DNA of 64,000 nt, taken from contig NZ_VCGY01000007.1 of NCBI RefSeq assembly GCF_016597725.1, positions 1 to 64,000 of the forward strand, given 5' to 3'. Positions 33,875-43,125 of this stretch are shown here, one piece after another. The DNA is from Marinobacter sp. 1-4A (GTDB taxonomy: Bacteria > Pseudomonadota > Gammaproteobacteria > Pseudomonadales > Oleiphilaceae). Made by a program: the position numbers and the translations under genes. Each line of letters begins with the position of its first letter. The stretch's first letter is position 1. The notes beneath the pieces are model-generated. The model had not been told where the DNA came from. It searched no databases and saw only the letters and a list, made by a program, of their open reading frames with translations.

Positions 33875-35062
33875 ATGTCTAATTCTTACTATGAGTTCTT
33901 CTGCCCGGTAAAAGTCATTGCCGGAAAAGCGGCCCTTGAGCACATTCCCTACGAACTAGGCGGGCTCGCCGCGAAACGGCCGATGATTGTGACTGATAAG
34001 GGCGTTCGTGCCGCGGGTCTGCTGGACCCGGTGATTGCAGCCTGTGAGGAAAGCGGTCTTGAAATCGTCAGTATTTACGACGATGTACCACCGGATTCTT
34101 CCACCACTGTAGTTCGGGATATTGCCGCTATCTACCGCAAGGAAAAGTGCGACTCCATCATTGCGATTGGTGGTGGCTCGGCTATAGACACGGGTAAGGC
34201 GGTGAATATTTTGGTGTCTGAAGGTGGAGATGACGTTGCCAAGTACACCGGTGCCGGTGTGTTAAAGCGCCCGCTAAAACCCTTTCTGGTGGTGCCAACC
34301 ACGGCAGGAACCGGCTCGGAAGTTACCTCAATTGCCGTCATCACCGATGAGAAAAAAGGCGTAAAACTACCCTTTACCTCGTCGTACCTGCTGCCCAACG
34401 CGGCTGTTATCGACCCGCGCATGACGCTAACCCTACCGCCCCACATTACGGCGGCAACGGCCATGGACGCCATGACTCACGCAGTCGAGTCGTTCACCTG
34501 CATGGCTAAAAACCCCCTGAGCGATGCCTATGCGGCAGCGGCTATCAAGAAGGTCAGCCATTCACTGTTACAGGTAATGGACAACCCGAAAGACAGCGAC
34601 GGCAGGCTTGAGTTGGCTCAAGCATCCACCATGGCAGGCATTGCTTTTTCAAACTCCATGGTTGGTCTGGTTCACTCTCTTGGCCATGCCACAGGTGCTA
34701 TATGCCACCTGCCCCACGGCTTGTGCATGAGCCTGTACCTGCCCTACGTGCTTGAGTACAACCTTGAAACCATTCGTGGGCCTTTAGGGGAATTGCTGCT
34801 GTATTTGGAAGGCCCGGAAATATATGCAGCCACACCCGCCAGCCGCCGCGCGGAAGCCAGCATTTCGGCCCTACGCAAGCTGCGGGATGCACTTTATAAG
34901 CGGTGTCAGTTACCACGCACACTGAAAGAAACCGGCAAGGTGACGGAAGAGCAGCTGGACGCTATTGCAGAGATGGCTCTGGACGATGGCTCTATCATGT
35001 TCAACCCGAAAGAAGTGACTCTGAAGGACGCCCGTGCTGTTCTGCAGCGCGCCTGGGCCTAA
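33875..35062 (+). CDS. Iron-containing (group III) alcohol dehydrogenase
   Basis: The 395-residue protein has the Fe-ADH features: IIAIGGGSAIDTGKAVNIL (nucleotide-binding GGGS, about residue 98), FLVVPTTAGTGSEVTSIAVI, TAMDAMTHAVESFTCMAKNP, and the metal ligands in MVGLVHSLGHATGAICHLPH followed by GLCMS. The family oxidises alcohols or reduces aldehydes with NAD(P)H. The ATG follows the previous stop by one codon position. A clear hairpin lies after the gene. Confidence 0.93.
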   Translation: MSNSYYEFFCPVKVIAGKAALEHIPYELGGLAAKRPMIVTDKGVRAAGLLDPVIAACEESGLEIVSIYDDVPPDSSTTVVRDIAAIYRKEKCDSIIAIGGGSAIDTGKAVNILVSEGGDDVAKYTGAGVLKRPLKPFLVVPTTAGTGSEVTSIAVITDEKKGVKLPFTSSYLLPNAAVIDPRMTLTLPPHITAATAMDAMTHAVESFTCMAKNPLSDAYAAAAIKKVSHSLLQVMDNPKDSDGRLELAQASTMAGIAFSNSMVGLVHSLGHATGAICHLPHGLCMSLYLPYVLEYNLETIRGPLGELLLYLEGPEIYAATPASRRAEASISALRKLRDALYKRCQLPRTLKETGKVTEEQLDAIAEMALDDGSIMFNPKEVTLKDARAVLQRAWA

Positions 35063-35080
35063 GTGACCACCAGAAGAAAA

Positions 35081-35110
35081 GCAGAGCCCAAACTCAGGGC
35101 TCTGCTCCTT
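35081..35110 (+). terminator. Hairpin terminator after the alcohol dehydrogenase
   Basis: GCAGAGCCC (35081-35089) pairs perfectly with GGGCTCTGC (35097-35105) over a short loop, followed by TCCTTGG. The stem is strong and the T-tract weak. Confidence 0.75.
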
Positions 35111-35239
35111 GGTAACATTACATTACTCTCAAATATTGAAATAACGGGGTAGAAGCGTAACAATCACACTCTTTCTGGCAGGGATTTGGCCGGGTCAGTT
35201 CTTCTAAGGACGGCATTGTCCCCCAGAGAGTTTTATTTA

Positions 35240-36022
35240 ATGAAATACCGAAAACCTCACTGGTTTATAGCTTTTACAAGGCGCTCTGCCTTCTTCCTAC
35301 CTCTGCTCGCAATGTTTCTATGCTCCAACGCTGCTGCGGAAAGCGATGCAAACGTATTCCGTCTCAACATCTCCCCTAATGGTTACCCGCCCTACATGAT
35401 CACGGATCAAGAGGAGCCCTCGGGTATTATGTGGGATGTGGTTTCACTGATTACCGAGCGTTTGGGCTATCAATTAGTGGCCGAAAAAATCCCTCGTAAA
35501 CGCGTGGACCAGATGCTGCTGGACGGCTATGTAGATGCCACTCCACGGGCGTTCGAATGGACACACGAGCCCGAAAGCTTTCTATTTACGGAACCGGTGG
35601 TAGACATTCAGGAAGTGCTTTTTACGCCCAAGCATGCCGAGGAAACCTACCAAACGGCGGAAGACCTGTTCTCTAAAACGGTTGTTACGCACTTAGGCTA
35701 CCTTTACCCGGAGCTACAGCCGCATTTCGAATCCGGTGCTATTAAGCGCTTTGACGTTTCCCAAGATCGGGATATGTTTAACTTTTTACTGCACGGCGAC
35801 CGCTTTGATGCAGCGGTGGCCGATTTGCTCGTGGGAAAATGGATACTGAAAAACGAAGGTTTGCAGGATCAGTTTACGGTTTCCTCTGCGGACATCAGCT
35901 CCTGCGGCTTCCGGTTGATGCTGCGCAAGGATTCACAGCTTTTTGTCGATAAGTTCAATGCGGAGCTTGCACGTATTCGCGAGAGCGGCGAGCTAGAAGC
36001 CATTCTCGCGAATTATCAGTAA
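35240..36022 (+). CDS. Periplasmic amino-acid-type (PAAT/SBP_bac_3) binding protein
   Basis: From ATG 35240 there is a signal peptide (RRSAFFLPLLAMFLCSNAAA). The mature protein shows the SBP_bac_3 layout: FRLNISPNGYPPYMITDQEE, GIMWDVVSLITERLGYQLVA, RKRVDQMLLDGYVDATPRAF and ELARIRESGELEAILANYQ. There is no transporter gene beside it, so it is an orphan solute-binding protein. Orphans of this kind are often sensors or lone binding proteins. At 260 residues it is normal for the family. Confidence 0.87.
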   Translation: MKYRKPHWFIAFTRRSAFFLPLLAMFLCSNAAAESDANVFRLNISPNGYPPYMITDQEEPSGIMWDVVSLITERLGYQLVAEKIPRKRVDQMLLDGYVDATPRAFEWTHEPESFLFTEPVVDIQEVLFTPKHAEETYQTAEDLFSKTVVTHLGYLYPELQPHFESGAIKRFDVSQDRDMFNFLLHGDRFDAAVADLLVGKWILKNEGLQDQFTVSSADISSCGFRLMLRKDSQLFVDKFNAELARIRESGELEAILANYQ

Positions 36023-36050
36023 ACCGCTGAGCAACAAGCAAGCCTTTGCG

Positions 36051-38537
36051 TTATTCAAGCCGCCGCAGCAAAAGCATGGGCGAAACACTCAGCACGGGCC
36101 TCAACTGCCATCTCCCGAACAAAGACAGTACCACCGCACTAATAACAGGTATAGGCAACACCACTTGCCAGTGCCAGCTGAAGTTCCCCTCAAACATACG
36201 GAATTGCAAAGCCCATACCGCAGCTTCGGCCGCTGCAACGCCCAGAATACCGGCAAAACCGCCGAGCAGTGCAAACTCCAACATGGTGCTACGCACAAGC
36301 AAACTCTGGCGCCCACCAAGAGTTCGCAACAGCGCGCCCTCCCTTTGGCGGTCTTGAAGCGTAGCGCTAACCACCGCAGCCATAACCACCAAGGCTGCAG
36401 CCAGTATCAGCACCAAAATCGCCTCTATCGCCTGAGTAACCTGCCGGACAATCTCCTGTATGCGTTCGATAATGTTATCTATTTCCAACAAGGACACCGT
36501 TGGAAAACGGCGTGAGAATTCATTCAACGCGCTTTTCTTATCTTTAGGAAGATAAAAGCTGGTTATCCAGGTAGCCGGCATATTGGTGAGCCCGCCCTCC
36601 GGAGGGAACGCCATGTAGAAATTAGGCTTCATGCTGTCCCACTGAACCGTGCGGATGCTGGTGACGGCTTCCGTGACTTTGTCGGAACCGATGGTAAACG
36701 TGAGCTCATCCCCCAATGCCAAGCCAAGTGCTTCGGCCAGATCTGCCTCTACAGATACACCGTTCGTTTGGCCTTCCTCAAACCAGCTGCCTTCGACAAT
36801 ATTGTTATCTTTCGGGAGCGTAGCCATCCAGGTTAGGTTCAGCTCTCTGTTAAGTGCCCCTACCCGCTGGTCTTTGCTCACCACCTCTTTCACTGGCTGA
36901 CCATTCAACTCTGTCAGGCGACCCCGCACCATGGGGTAAAGTTGATCCAGCGGCTGACCACGCTCTTTCCAGTAGTCGGCAACCTCGTCTACCGCATCTG
37001 GAGCAATGTTGATCAAAAAGTGGTTTGGTGCATCATCGGGAAGCTGCGCCTGCCAGTCGTCCAGTAACGAGGTGCGCACCAAAATCAGCGTTGTTGCTAG
37101 CATTAGCGTCATGGCAAACACTGCTATTTGCGAAAGACTGGCTCGACGATGGCGATACAGCCCAACCAAAGCCAGACGCCAGGCATGCCCGCCGCCACGA
37201 ACCTTACGTAACGATGCAACCAATAGGCTACCCAAAAGCCCCAGAGCCCCAAGCAGAAGCGCAAGGCCGCCCAAAAGAGCAATTACCAGAGACAACTCAC
37301 CCGCGTATAACCAAACCAAACCGAACACGGCCACAATGGCAATCAACATGTCTGGCAAGGCTTCCCGCCCTGTTTCGCCCGGCTGGCTACGCAATACACG
37401 CATTGCAGGAACATTCCTCAGACGCCGGATGGGCGGGTATGCAAAGGCAAACAGGGAAACCACTGCTGTCAGTAATGCAGGGGTGAGAGCCGATGAATCC
37501 AGCTGAAATTCTACTGGCCTTTCCAGCGCCTCACTGAGCAACCGAGTGAGCAGCCAAAACAGCGGAAGCGCCACCAGTAGCCCCCCGACCATTCCCGTCA
37601 CGCCCCAGAGAGACAGGCGCCTCAGGTAGAGCCGCCCGATTCCGGAGCTACCGAGACCAAGGGTTTTGAGCAGTGCAACGGTATCTCTTTGCGACAGCGC
37701 GTATTGCCGACTGGCAACCGCAACAGCCACAGCGGCAAGGAGTACCGCCAGACTCCCACCCAGCAACAAGAAGCTCTCTGCGCGCTCTAAAGAGCGCGAA
37801 AAGGTTTCGCCATCCCGTACACCTTCCCACTCATGGCTTGGCTCAAGTTGTGGCTTAAGCCATTCATAGTAGGATTCAAGCACATCCTCGTTACCGGCAA
37901 ACAAATACACATACTTAAAACGACTCCCTTCTTGAAGGACGCCGGTGGAGGCAACGTCGTCTACATGCATCATCACTCTCGGCGCAAGTGCAGAGAGACT
38001 GAACCCGCCATCCGGCTCTCGAAGCAGTACGCCCGATACCGTTAAACTCCGGCTGCCAACTTCGAGAGAGTCGCCGATTTGGATATCCAATAACCGCAAC
38101 AGTCTGGGGTTGATCCAGACTTTCCCGGGCGCTGGCCCGTGTTGGACTTGCTCTCGGGAACCCTCAGAAGCCCCTTGGATGTCCAGATCACCGCGCAGAG
38201 GATACTCATTGCTTACGGCTTTTATGGATACCAATTGAAACGCATCACTGCCAAACACCATGGTAGAGAACTCCACCATGCGGCCGGTTTCAAGCCCACG
38301 ATCCGTGGCCTCCACCATCCAGTTTTCAGGCACCGGGCGTCCGTTCTCGGCCTCTAGCTGCCGGTCTGCGGCTAGAAAAGAACTGGCGGAAGACACCAGA
38401 GTGCGTTGCAACTGACTGGCGAATAGAGCAATGGTGGCAACGGTAGCGACGGCAATAATCAGTGCCGCTAAAACGACTCGAACATCCCGCTCACGCCAAT
38501 CGCGGCGTACAGACATTAATTTTTTTGCAGCGGCCAT
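36051..38537 (-). CDS. ABC transporter permease, FtsX/YbbP type
   Basis: The 828-residue membrane protein has an N-terminal helix (VLAALIIAVATVATIALFAS) and two large periplasmic regions. Two FtsX-like membrane modules follow (about residues 260-440 with LLGGSLAVLLAAVAVAVASR, and about 710-810 with AILVLILAAALVVMAAVVSA). DTVALLKTLGLGSSGIGRLY and REGALLRTLGGRQSLLVRST are the conserved FtsX cytoplasmic loops. It matches YbbP, partner of YbbA. Its start overlaps the ATPase stop (TGATG), so the two are coupled. Confidence 0.92.
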   Translation of the reverse strand: MAAAKKLMSVRRDWRERDVRVVLAALIIAVATVATIALFASQLQRTLVSSASSFLAADRQLEAENGRPVPENWMVEATDRGLETGRMVEFSTMVFGSDAFQLVSIKAVSNEYPLRGDLDIQGASEGSREQVQHGPAPGKVWINPRLLRLLDIQIGDSLEVGSRSLTVSGVLLREPDGGFSLSALAPRVMMHVDDVASTGVLQEGSRFKYVYLFAGNEDVLESYYEWLKPQLEPSHEWEGVRDGETFSRSLERAESFLLLGGSLAVLLAAVAVAVASRQYALSQRDTVALLKTLGLGSSGIGRLYLRRLSLWGVTGMVGGLLVALPLFWLLTRLLSEALERPVEFQLDSSALTPALLTAVVSLFAFAYPPIRRLRNVPAMRVLRSQPGETGREALPDMLIAIVAVFGLVWLYAGELSLVIALLGGLALLLGALGLLGSLLVASLRKVRGGGHAWRLALVGLYRHRRASLSQIAVFAMTLMLATTLILVRTSLLDDWQAQLPDDAPNHFLINIAPDAVDEVADYWKERGQPLDQLYPMVRGRLTELNGQPVKEVVSKDQRVGALNRELNLTWMATLPKDNNIVEGSWFEEGQTNGVSVEADLAEALGLALGDELTFTIGSDKVTEAVTSIRTVQWDSMKPNFYMAFPPEGGLTNMPATWITSFYLPKDKKSALNEFSRRFPTVSLLEIDNIIERIQEIVRQVTQAIEAILVLILAAALVVMAAVVSATLQDRQREGALLRTLGGRQSLLVRSTMLEFALLGGFAGILGVAAAEAAVWALQFRMFEGNFSWHWQVVLPIPVISAVVLSLFGRWQLRPVLSVSPMLLLRRLE

Positions 38538-39256
38538 CAGTGTTCAAACTCCGCCTGCGCAACCGGCTCGGTCAACTCGCCTGCTTCAATATGGAACTGC
38601 CGGGAACAGCGGGCAGCTAGCTGTTCATCATGGGTAACCATTACCAGTGTGGTGCCCTGTTCTTGGTTCAGCGCCATCAACAGATCGGAGATTTCCTGCC
38701 CTGTGCGGTTATCCAGATTGCCGGTTGGCTCATCGGCAAACAATATGGCTGGCTCTGAGGCAAAGGCCCGGGCAATAGCCACGCGTTGCTGTTCGCCGCC
38801 GGACAACTGTCTGGGCGTGTGGGCAAGTCGCTCACCCAGCCCTACGCGCTCAAGAAGCTCTTTGGCGCGCTTTTCCGGCGCGTCCAGTCCGGCCAATTCC
38901 AGCGGCAACATAACGTTTTCCAAAGCCGTTAGCGCCGGAAGCAATTGAAATGACTGGAACACAAAGCCCACGCGATGGGCTCGCAACTGGGCGCGTTCAT
39001 CTTCGCTTAACTTGCTGATAATGGCGCCGTCTAGCTCAACCGTCCCTTCAGTGGGCGTATCAAGACCAGCAAGCAGCCCCAGCAAGGTGGTTTTACCCGA
39101 ACCGGAGCGACCAACTATGGCTACGGATTCTCCCCGATTGATTTCAAGGCTAACCCCCTTCAATATCGTCAGCGTATCTGTTTCCAGACTCACGCGATGA
39201 GTCAGGTTTTCAACGCGCAACATGGGGCGTTGGCTGTCAGAATGTGTAGTCTGCAT
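38537..39256 (-). CDS. ybbA: ABC transporter ATP-binding protein YbbA
   Basis: ATG 39256 gives 239 residues. They include Walker A VGRSGSGKTTLLGLLAG, GFVFQSFQLLPALTALENVM, signature QLSGGEQQRVAIARAF and Walker B ILFADEPTGNLDNRTG. It belongs to the LolD/MacB ATPase class. The ybbA-ybbP pair lies divergent from tesA, an arrangement also seen in Escherichia coli. The system is thought to act on envelope lipids or a small molecule, but its substrate is not settled. The ORF extending to 39376 would overlap tesA and is rejected. Confidence 0.93.
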   Translation of the reverse strand: MQTTHSDSQRPMLRVENLTHRVSLETDTLTILKGVSLEINRGESVAIVGRSGSGKTTLLGLLAGLDTPTEGTVELDGAIISKLSEDERAQLRAHRVGFVFQSFQLLPALTALENVMLPLELAGLDAPEKRAKELLERVGLGERLAHTPRQLSGGEQQRVAIARAFASEPAILFADEPTGNLDNRTGQEISDLLMALNQEQGTTLVMVTHDEQLAARCSRQFHIEAGELTEPVAQAEFEH

Positions 39257-39314
39257 GTTGTTTACGGGGCTCCCGGGAAAAACACGTCCATTTATTAAGG
39301 TAGTCAGGCTGTTT

Positions 39315-39944
39315 ATGCATACGCTATTACTGTACGTAAGATCAATCGTATTCCTTTTCGCTGTTTCTGTTGCCACGCCTATCTTAGCTGGCCAGCAAAC
39401 GCTGCTCGTTTTAGGTGACAGCCTCAGCGCAGCTTACGGCGTACCGTCGGAAACAGCCTGGGTGCAGTTATTACGCCAGCGTTTGCAAGAAAACGGCCTA
39501 AGCAACTGGCGCGTGGTGAATGCCAGCATAAGCGGCGAAACCACAGATGGCGGTGTACGCCGGTTGCCTGAGTTGCTTGAGAAGAACAGTCCCTCCGTGG
39601 TTATTATCGAGCTAGGCGGTAACGATGGCTTGCGCGGCTTTCCGCCAGAGGTGATCAAGTCAAACCTTGCAACCATGGTTGAGAATGCCCAGAACTCAGG
39701 CGCGCGCACCATTCTGGTTGGTATGCAAATCCCTCCCAACTACGGCCAACGCTATACACAAATGTTTGCCGACATATTTCCTGCGCTTTCAGACAGCTAT
39801 AACACCGCTCTGGTTCCCTTCTTTTTAGACGGAATTTACGACCAAGAGAACTTAATGCAGGGAGACGGCATTCACCCCACTGCGGAGGCACAGCCCAAGC
39901 TGCTTGAAAATGTATGGCCAAAGTTAAAACCTTTGCTTGAATAG
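39315..39944 (+). CDS. tesA: Arylesterase / thioesterase I (TesA, GDSL family)
   Basis: ATG 39315 opens a signal peptide (LLYVRSIVFLFAVSVATPIL then AGQQ). The mature SGNH hydrolase has block I LLVLGDSLSAAYGV (nucleophile Ser), block II NASISGETTDGG, block III IELGGNDGLRG and block V DGIHPTAEAQPKL (Asp and His). It is a periplasmic esterase, lysophospholipase and acyl-thioesterase. It is divergent from ybbA. Confidence 0.94.
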   Translation: MHTLLLYVRSIVFLFAVSVATPILAGQQTLLVLGDSLSAAYGVPSETAWVQLLRQRLQENGLSNWRVVNASISGETTDGGVRRLPELLEKNSPSVVIIELGGNDGLRGFPPEVIKSNLATMVENAQNSGARTILVGMQIPPNYGQRYTQMFADIFPALSDSYNTALVPFFLDGIYDQENLMQGDGIHPTAEAQPKLLENVWPKLKPLLE

Positions 39945-39951
39945 GCTTAAA

Positions 39952-40905
39952 TCACTCCACACCCTGCAAAAAGGCAAGGGCCCGGCGCTCGGACCAGTAA
40001 TAGCCGTCATGTCCATGCTCGACAAACCCAACATGGCCACCCCACTTCGGCGCATCGATGCGCACATGGGCTCCTAGAATAGAGGGCGATTCGGGAAAAC
40101 AACTGGGCGACAGAAACGGGTCGTCCGCTGCGTTAACCATCAGAGCGGGTACACGAATATCTTTCAACCGCCCCAATGCAGAGCATTGGGCCCAGTATTC
40201 TTCAGCATTCTCGAATCCGTGCAACGGCGCCGTATAGCGATCGTCAAATTGGTGAAAATCCTGAATAGCATCAAAACCGGAAACATCAACAAGATCGGGA
40301 AACGTTTGCGCTTTTTCGACCATTTTTACGCGAAGATCTTTCAGAAACCTCTGCATATAGATTTTTCTGCTCGGCAGAGCTAGCTTATCCGCACTGCCCG
40401 CTAAATCGCAGGGCACTGAATAAGCTACGGCACCGCAAATTCTGCTGTCAACGCGCTCACCCTGCTGCGCGAGGTACAGCAAGGTGAGGTTCCCGCCCAT
40501 ACTAAAGCCGGACAAAAACACCGTTTTATAATTCTGAGCCATGCCATGATCGACCACCCGGCGCAGATCTTCAGTTGCGCCACTGTGATAAAACCTTGGT
40601 TGATGATTCATCACACCGCCGCAGGAGCGGAAGTTCCAGGCCAAAACGTCCCAACCCTCCGCTAACAAAGCTCGCGTCAGCCCCAGCACGTATGGTCGAC
40701 GGCTATGACCTTCCAGCCCGTGGGAAATAATGGCCAAACGGTTGTTACCTTGCCTGTGCCAATCCAGATGCAGTTCGTCTTTGTCGTCCGTAGGCAACAC
40801 TTCGGTTTCCGGATCTTCGAGGGATACCTTGCGAAACAGCGCTGGCCATATGGATTGAATATGACCACTGCGTAACCAGTGTGGAGGACGATATTGATGA
40901 GCCAT
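39952..40905 (-). CDS. YheT-family alpha/beta hydrolase
   Basis: The 317-residue reading from ATG 40905 begins AHQYRPPHWLRSGHIQSIWP, the typical YheT N-terminus. The hydrolase core shows LAIISHGLEGHSRRPYVLGL, WNFRSCGGVMNHQPRFYHSG, the nucleophile elbow LSGFSMGGNLTLLYLA, and APKWGGHVGFVEHG with the catalytic His. The longer start at 40953 runs into the tRNA promoter at 40942-40970, which supports 40905. Function of YheT is uncertain (esterase-like). Confidence 0.9.
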   Translation of the reverse strand: MAHQYRPPHWLRSGHIQSIWPALFRKVSLEDPETEVLPTDDKDELHLDWHRQGNNRLAIISHGLEGHSRRPYVLGLTRALLAEGWDVLAWNFRSCGGVMNHQPRFYHSGATEDLRRVVDHGMAQNYKTVFLSGFSMGGNLTLLYLAQQGERVDSRICGAVAYSVPCDLAGSADKLALPSRKIYMQRFLKDLRVKMVEKAQTFPDLVDVSGFDAIQDFHQFDDRYTAPLHGFENAEEYWAQCSALGRLKDIRVPALMVNAADDPFLSPSCFPESPSILGAHVRIDAPKWGGHVGFVEHGHDGYYWSERRALAFLQGVE

Positions 40906-40941
40906 ACTGCGGTACAAATTTTGACCTTTTATATCAGGGGG

Positions 40942-40970
40942 TTGACCATCCAACTCAAAGCGCTTAATAT
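40942..40970 (+). promoter_or_regulatory. Sigma-70 promoter of tRNA-Asn copy 1
   Basis: TTGACC (-35, 40942-40947) and TAATAT (-10, 40965-40970) are separated by exactly 17 bases, followed by a G/C-rich discriminator (GCCGCCCG) typical of stringently controlled stable-RNA promoters. The tRNA begins 20 bases later. Confidence 0.8.
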
Positions 40971-40990
40971 GCCGCCCGACTTGATGCTGT

Positions 40991-41066
40991 TCCCCGATAG
41001 CTCAGTTGGTAGAGCAACGGACTGTTAATCCGTTTGTCGCTGGTTCGAGCCCAGCTCGGGGAGCCA
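40991..41066 (+). tRNA. tRNA-Asn (anticodon GTT), copy 1
   Basis: The 76-base sequence folds as a complete cloverleaf. The acceptor is TCCCCGA with TCGGGGA, the D-arm is GCTC-AGTTGGTA-GAGC, and the anticodon stem carries CTGTTAATC. The T-arm is CTGGTTCGAGCCCAG, followed by discriminator G and encoded CCA. The anticodon GTT reads Asn codons. It is identical to copy 2 at 55569. Confidence 0.97.
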
Positions 41067-41075
41067 CTTATTCCG

Positions 41076-41110
41076 AAATGCCGCTACTTCAAACGAAGCA
41101 GCGGCATTTT
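41076..41110 (+). terminator. Terminator of tRNA-Asn copy 1
   Basis: AATGCCGCTACTTC pairs with GAAGCAGCGGCATT across AAAC, with one bulge, followed by TTTC. It lies ten bases after the tRNA and before the convergent aminopeptidase gene; the flanking A and T tracts may allow bidirectional use. Confidence 0.85.
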
Positions 41111-41133
41111 TCGTTAGGGGATTTCAAACAGCC

Positions 41134-42423
41134 TTAGAAAACCTGCTCGCGCTGCATAAACTCAGTCAACACGCGAAACAGCGTAAAACCATCCTCGGTA
41201 CCAACCAGCTCACGAATAGAGTGCATGCCAAACTGCGGCACACCAATGTCTAGTGTTGTGACACCCAGATTTGCCGCCGTCAGCGGCCCAATGGTGCTGC
41301 CACAACCCATATCACTGCGCACCACAAAGGTTTGGTGTGGCAACTCAAGTTCATCACTGATATGCCGATAAACCGCAGCTGACCGACTGTTAGTTGCGTA
41401 GCGCTGATTATGGTTCACCTTGATAACGGGCCCCTGATTCAAAATCGGGCCGTGGTTTTCATCATGCTTATCAATGTAGTTGGGGTGTACTCCATGGGCA
41501 TTGTCCGCTGATACCATCATGGAGTGGGCAATCGCTTTTGCTTTGCCAGCACCGCACCAGCGATCAAGAACCGCGGTAAGAAACGGCCCCTGCGCGCCTT
41601 CAGACGATACGCTACCCACTTCTTCGTGATCATTGCACACCAGCAACGCAGCCTCAGCGCCAGATGTGTTCAATAGAGCTTGCAAGCCGATGTAACAACT
41701 CAACAAGTTATCTAGCCGTGCAGAGGCAATGAAATCGTCGCGCAGGCCGACAAAACTTGCCTCCTGTGCATCGTAAAAGCCCAGCTCATAGCCAAGAATT
41801 TTACGCACTTTAATACCGGATTCACGGGCAATTTGCTGACTTAAAAGCTCGTTGAAGCTGGTCGTGTCGTCTTCGGCAACCTGCATCAGCACCGGTGGAA
41901 GGTCGGTCTGGGCATTCACTGTGCGGCTTGTATTGGCTTCCCTGTCCAGATGAATGGCGAGACTGGGAATAAAAGCCATAGGTTTTTTGAAGTCCACCAA
42001 GGTGTCGTTGACCTTGTCGTGGCCGTCGAGCAACGTCACTCTGCCCGCCAGCGAAAGATCCCGATCAAACCAAGGGTTCATCAGAACCCCGCCATAAACC
42101 TCAACGCCCAGCTGGAAAAAGCCTTTGCGACGCAGCTCCGGGTTAGGTTTTACCTTCAAACACGGGCTATCGGTATGCGCACCCACCATACGGATACCCG
42201 AGCCCGAAACATCCTTTGCCCCGGTTCGAAAGGCAACGATAGACGACCCATTACGGATGACGTAGTAACTGTGATTCTGCTTAAGCGACCAGTCCTCTTT
42301 TTCATCCAACTCTTCAAAGCCGGCAGCATCCAACCGTGCCTTCATGGTTGCCACAGCATGCCAAGGCGTTGGTGAAGCGTTCAGAAACTTCAGTAAATCT
42401 TTGTTGAATTCAGTTTGTTCCAT
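41134..42423 (-). CDS. apeB: M18-family aminopeptidase
   Basis: The 429-residue protein has the M18 landmarks: [20 protein letters not shown] at the N-terminus, [18 protein letters not shown] (first zinc His-Asp), [20 protein letters not shown] (catalytic Glu-Glu), and [19 protein letters not shown] (last His). It is a two-zinc aspartyl-type or general aminopeptidase forming large cytosolic dodecamers. The minus-strand gene converges with tRNA-Asn copy 1. Confidence 0.93.
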   Translation of the reverse strand: MEQTEFNKDLLKFLNASPTPWHAVATMKARLDAAGFEELDEKEDWSLKQNHSYYVIRNGSSIVAFRTGAKDVSGSGIRMVGAHTDSPCLKVKPNPELRRKGFFQLGVEVYGGVLMNPWFDRDLSLAGRVTLLDGHDKVNDTLVDFKKPMAFIPSLAIHLDREANTSRTVNAQTDLPPVLMQVAEDDTTSFNELLSQQIARESGIKVRKILGYELGFYDAQEASFVGLRDDFIASARLDNLLSCYIGLQALLNTSGAEAALLVCNDHEEVGSVSSEGAQGPFLTAVLDRWCGAGKAKAIAHSMMVSADNAHGVHPNYIDKHDENHGPILNQGPVIKVNHNQRYATNSRSAAVYRHISDELELPHQTFVVRSDMGCGSTIGPLTAANLGVTTLDIGVPQFGMHSIRELVGTEDGFTLFRVLTEFMQREQVF

Positions 42424-42557
42424 GATGTCCCTGATAGAATGATAATTACCGTATTAGTATGGCATGAAGCCTTAACACCTCATACCGGCGCAAGAGACAT
42501 TACTCACTTGCAAGAAGATTTCTCGCTCGATACCAATCACCCACAACGGAGCCTGAC

Positions 42558-43043
42558 ATGCCGAAACCAAGATTTCTCGATATCGAGTATTGCCAGACCG
42601 AAGACACCCTGTTTCCAGTTGCTATGGCCTGGTCTCTGGAAGACGGCCAGATGAAGACGGTGGTCATTGCACCTATGGAGGAGTGGCTCCCCGAGGACGG
42701 AGATCTGGGCGATGTTGATTTGGATTACCTTGCAGAACAAGGCGTGCCGCTCATCGAACTTATCCATGAACTGCATCAGGACTTACCTGACCAAACGGTA
42801 TACGTGGACGGTCTGGACCCGGACGAGATTCTGGTAGACCTTATGTTTAGCGCCATGGATCAAGAAGCCCCATTCGAAATTGCACCCATTACGGAGTTGA
42901 TTATCGGGCTGAGCAGCGACGCTTTGGAAGATCGCCGCCGCCAACTGCTGTTCGAGGAAAGCCTGGAGCCCCAACTACCGGAAAACGGCGTTTATGCACT
43001 GTTATTGATGGCCCAGGAAGAAGGCCTGTTTGAGGAAGACTAA
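42558..43043 (+). CDS. Hypothetical protein, possibly DEDD-exonuclease-like fold
   Basis: The 161-residue acidic protein begins PKPRFLDIEYCQTEDTLFPV with a D-x-E pair (LDIEY) like the first motif of DnaQ-type 3'-5' exonucleases. A GLDPDEILVDLMFSAM segment could hold the second aspartate. The third motif is not clear, so the call is tentative. ACAACGGAG precedes the ATG. I do not recognise a named family, although small proteins of this type occur next to M18 peptidases and other genes in marine gammaproteobacteria. Confidence 0.55.
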   Translation: MPKPRFLDIEYCQTEDTLFPVAMAWSLEDGQMKTVVIAPMEEWLPEDGDLGDVDLDYLAEQGVPLIELIHELHQDLPDQTVYVDGLDPDEILVDLMFSAMDQEAPFEIAPITELIIGLSSDALEDRRRQLLFEESLEPQLPENGVYALLLMAQEEGLFEED

Positions 43044-43125
43044 ACTGTGACACGGGTCGACGTAACAATAGGTTACACAAGGCAAACTCTGCCCGTAACC
43101 GCTCACGTCAGGATGCCCCATAACA

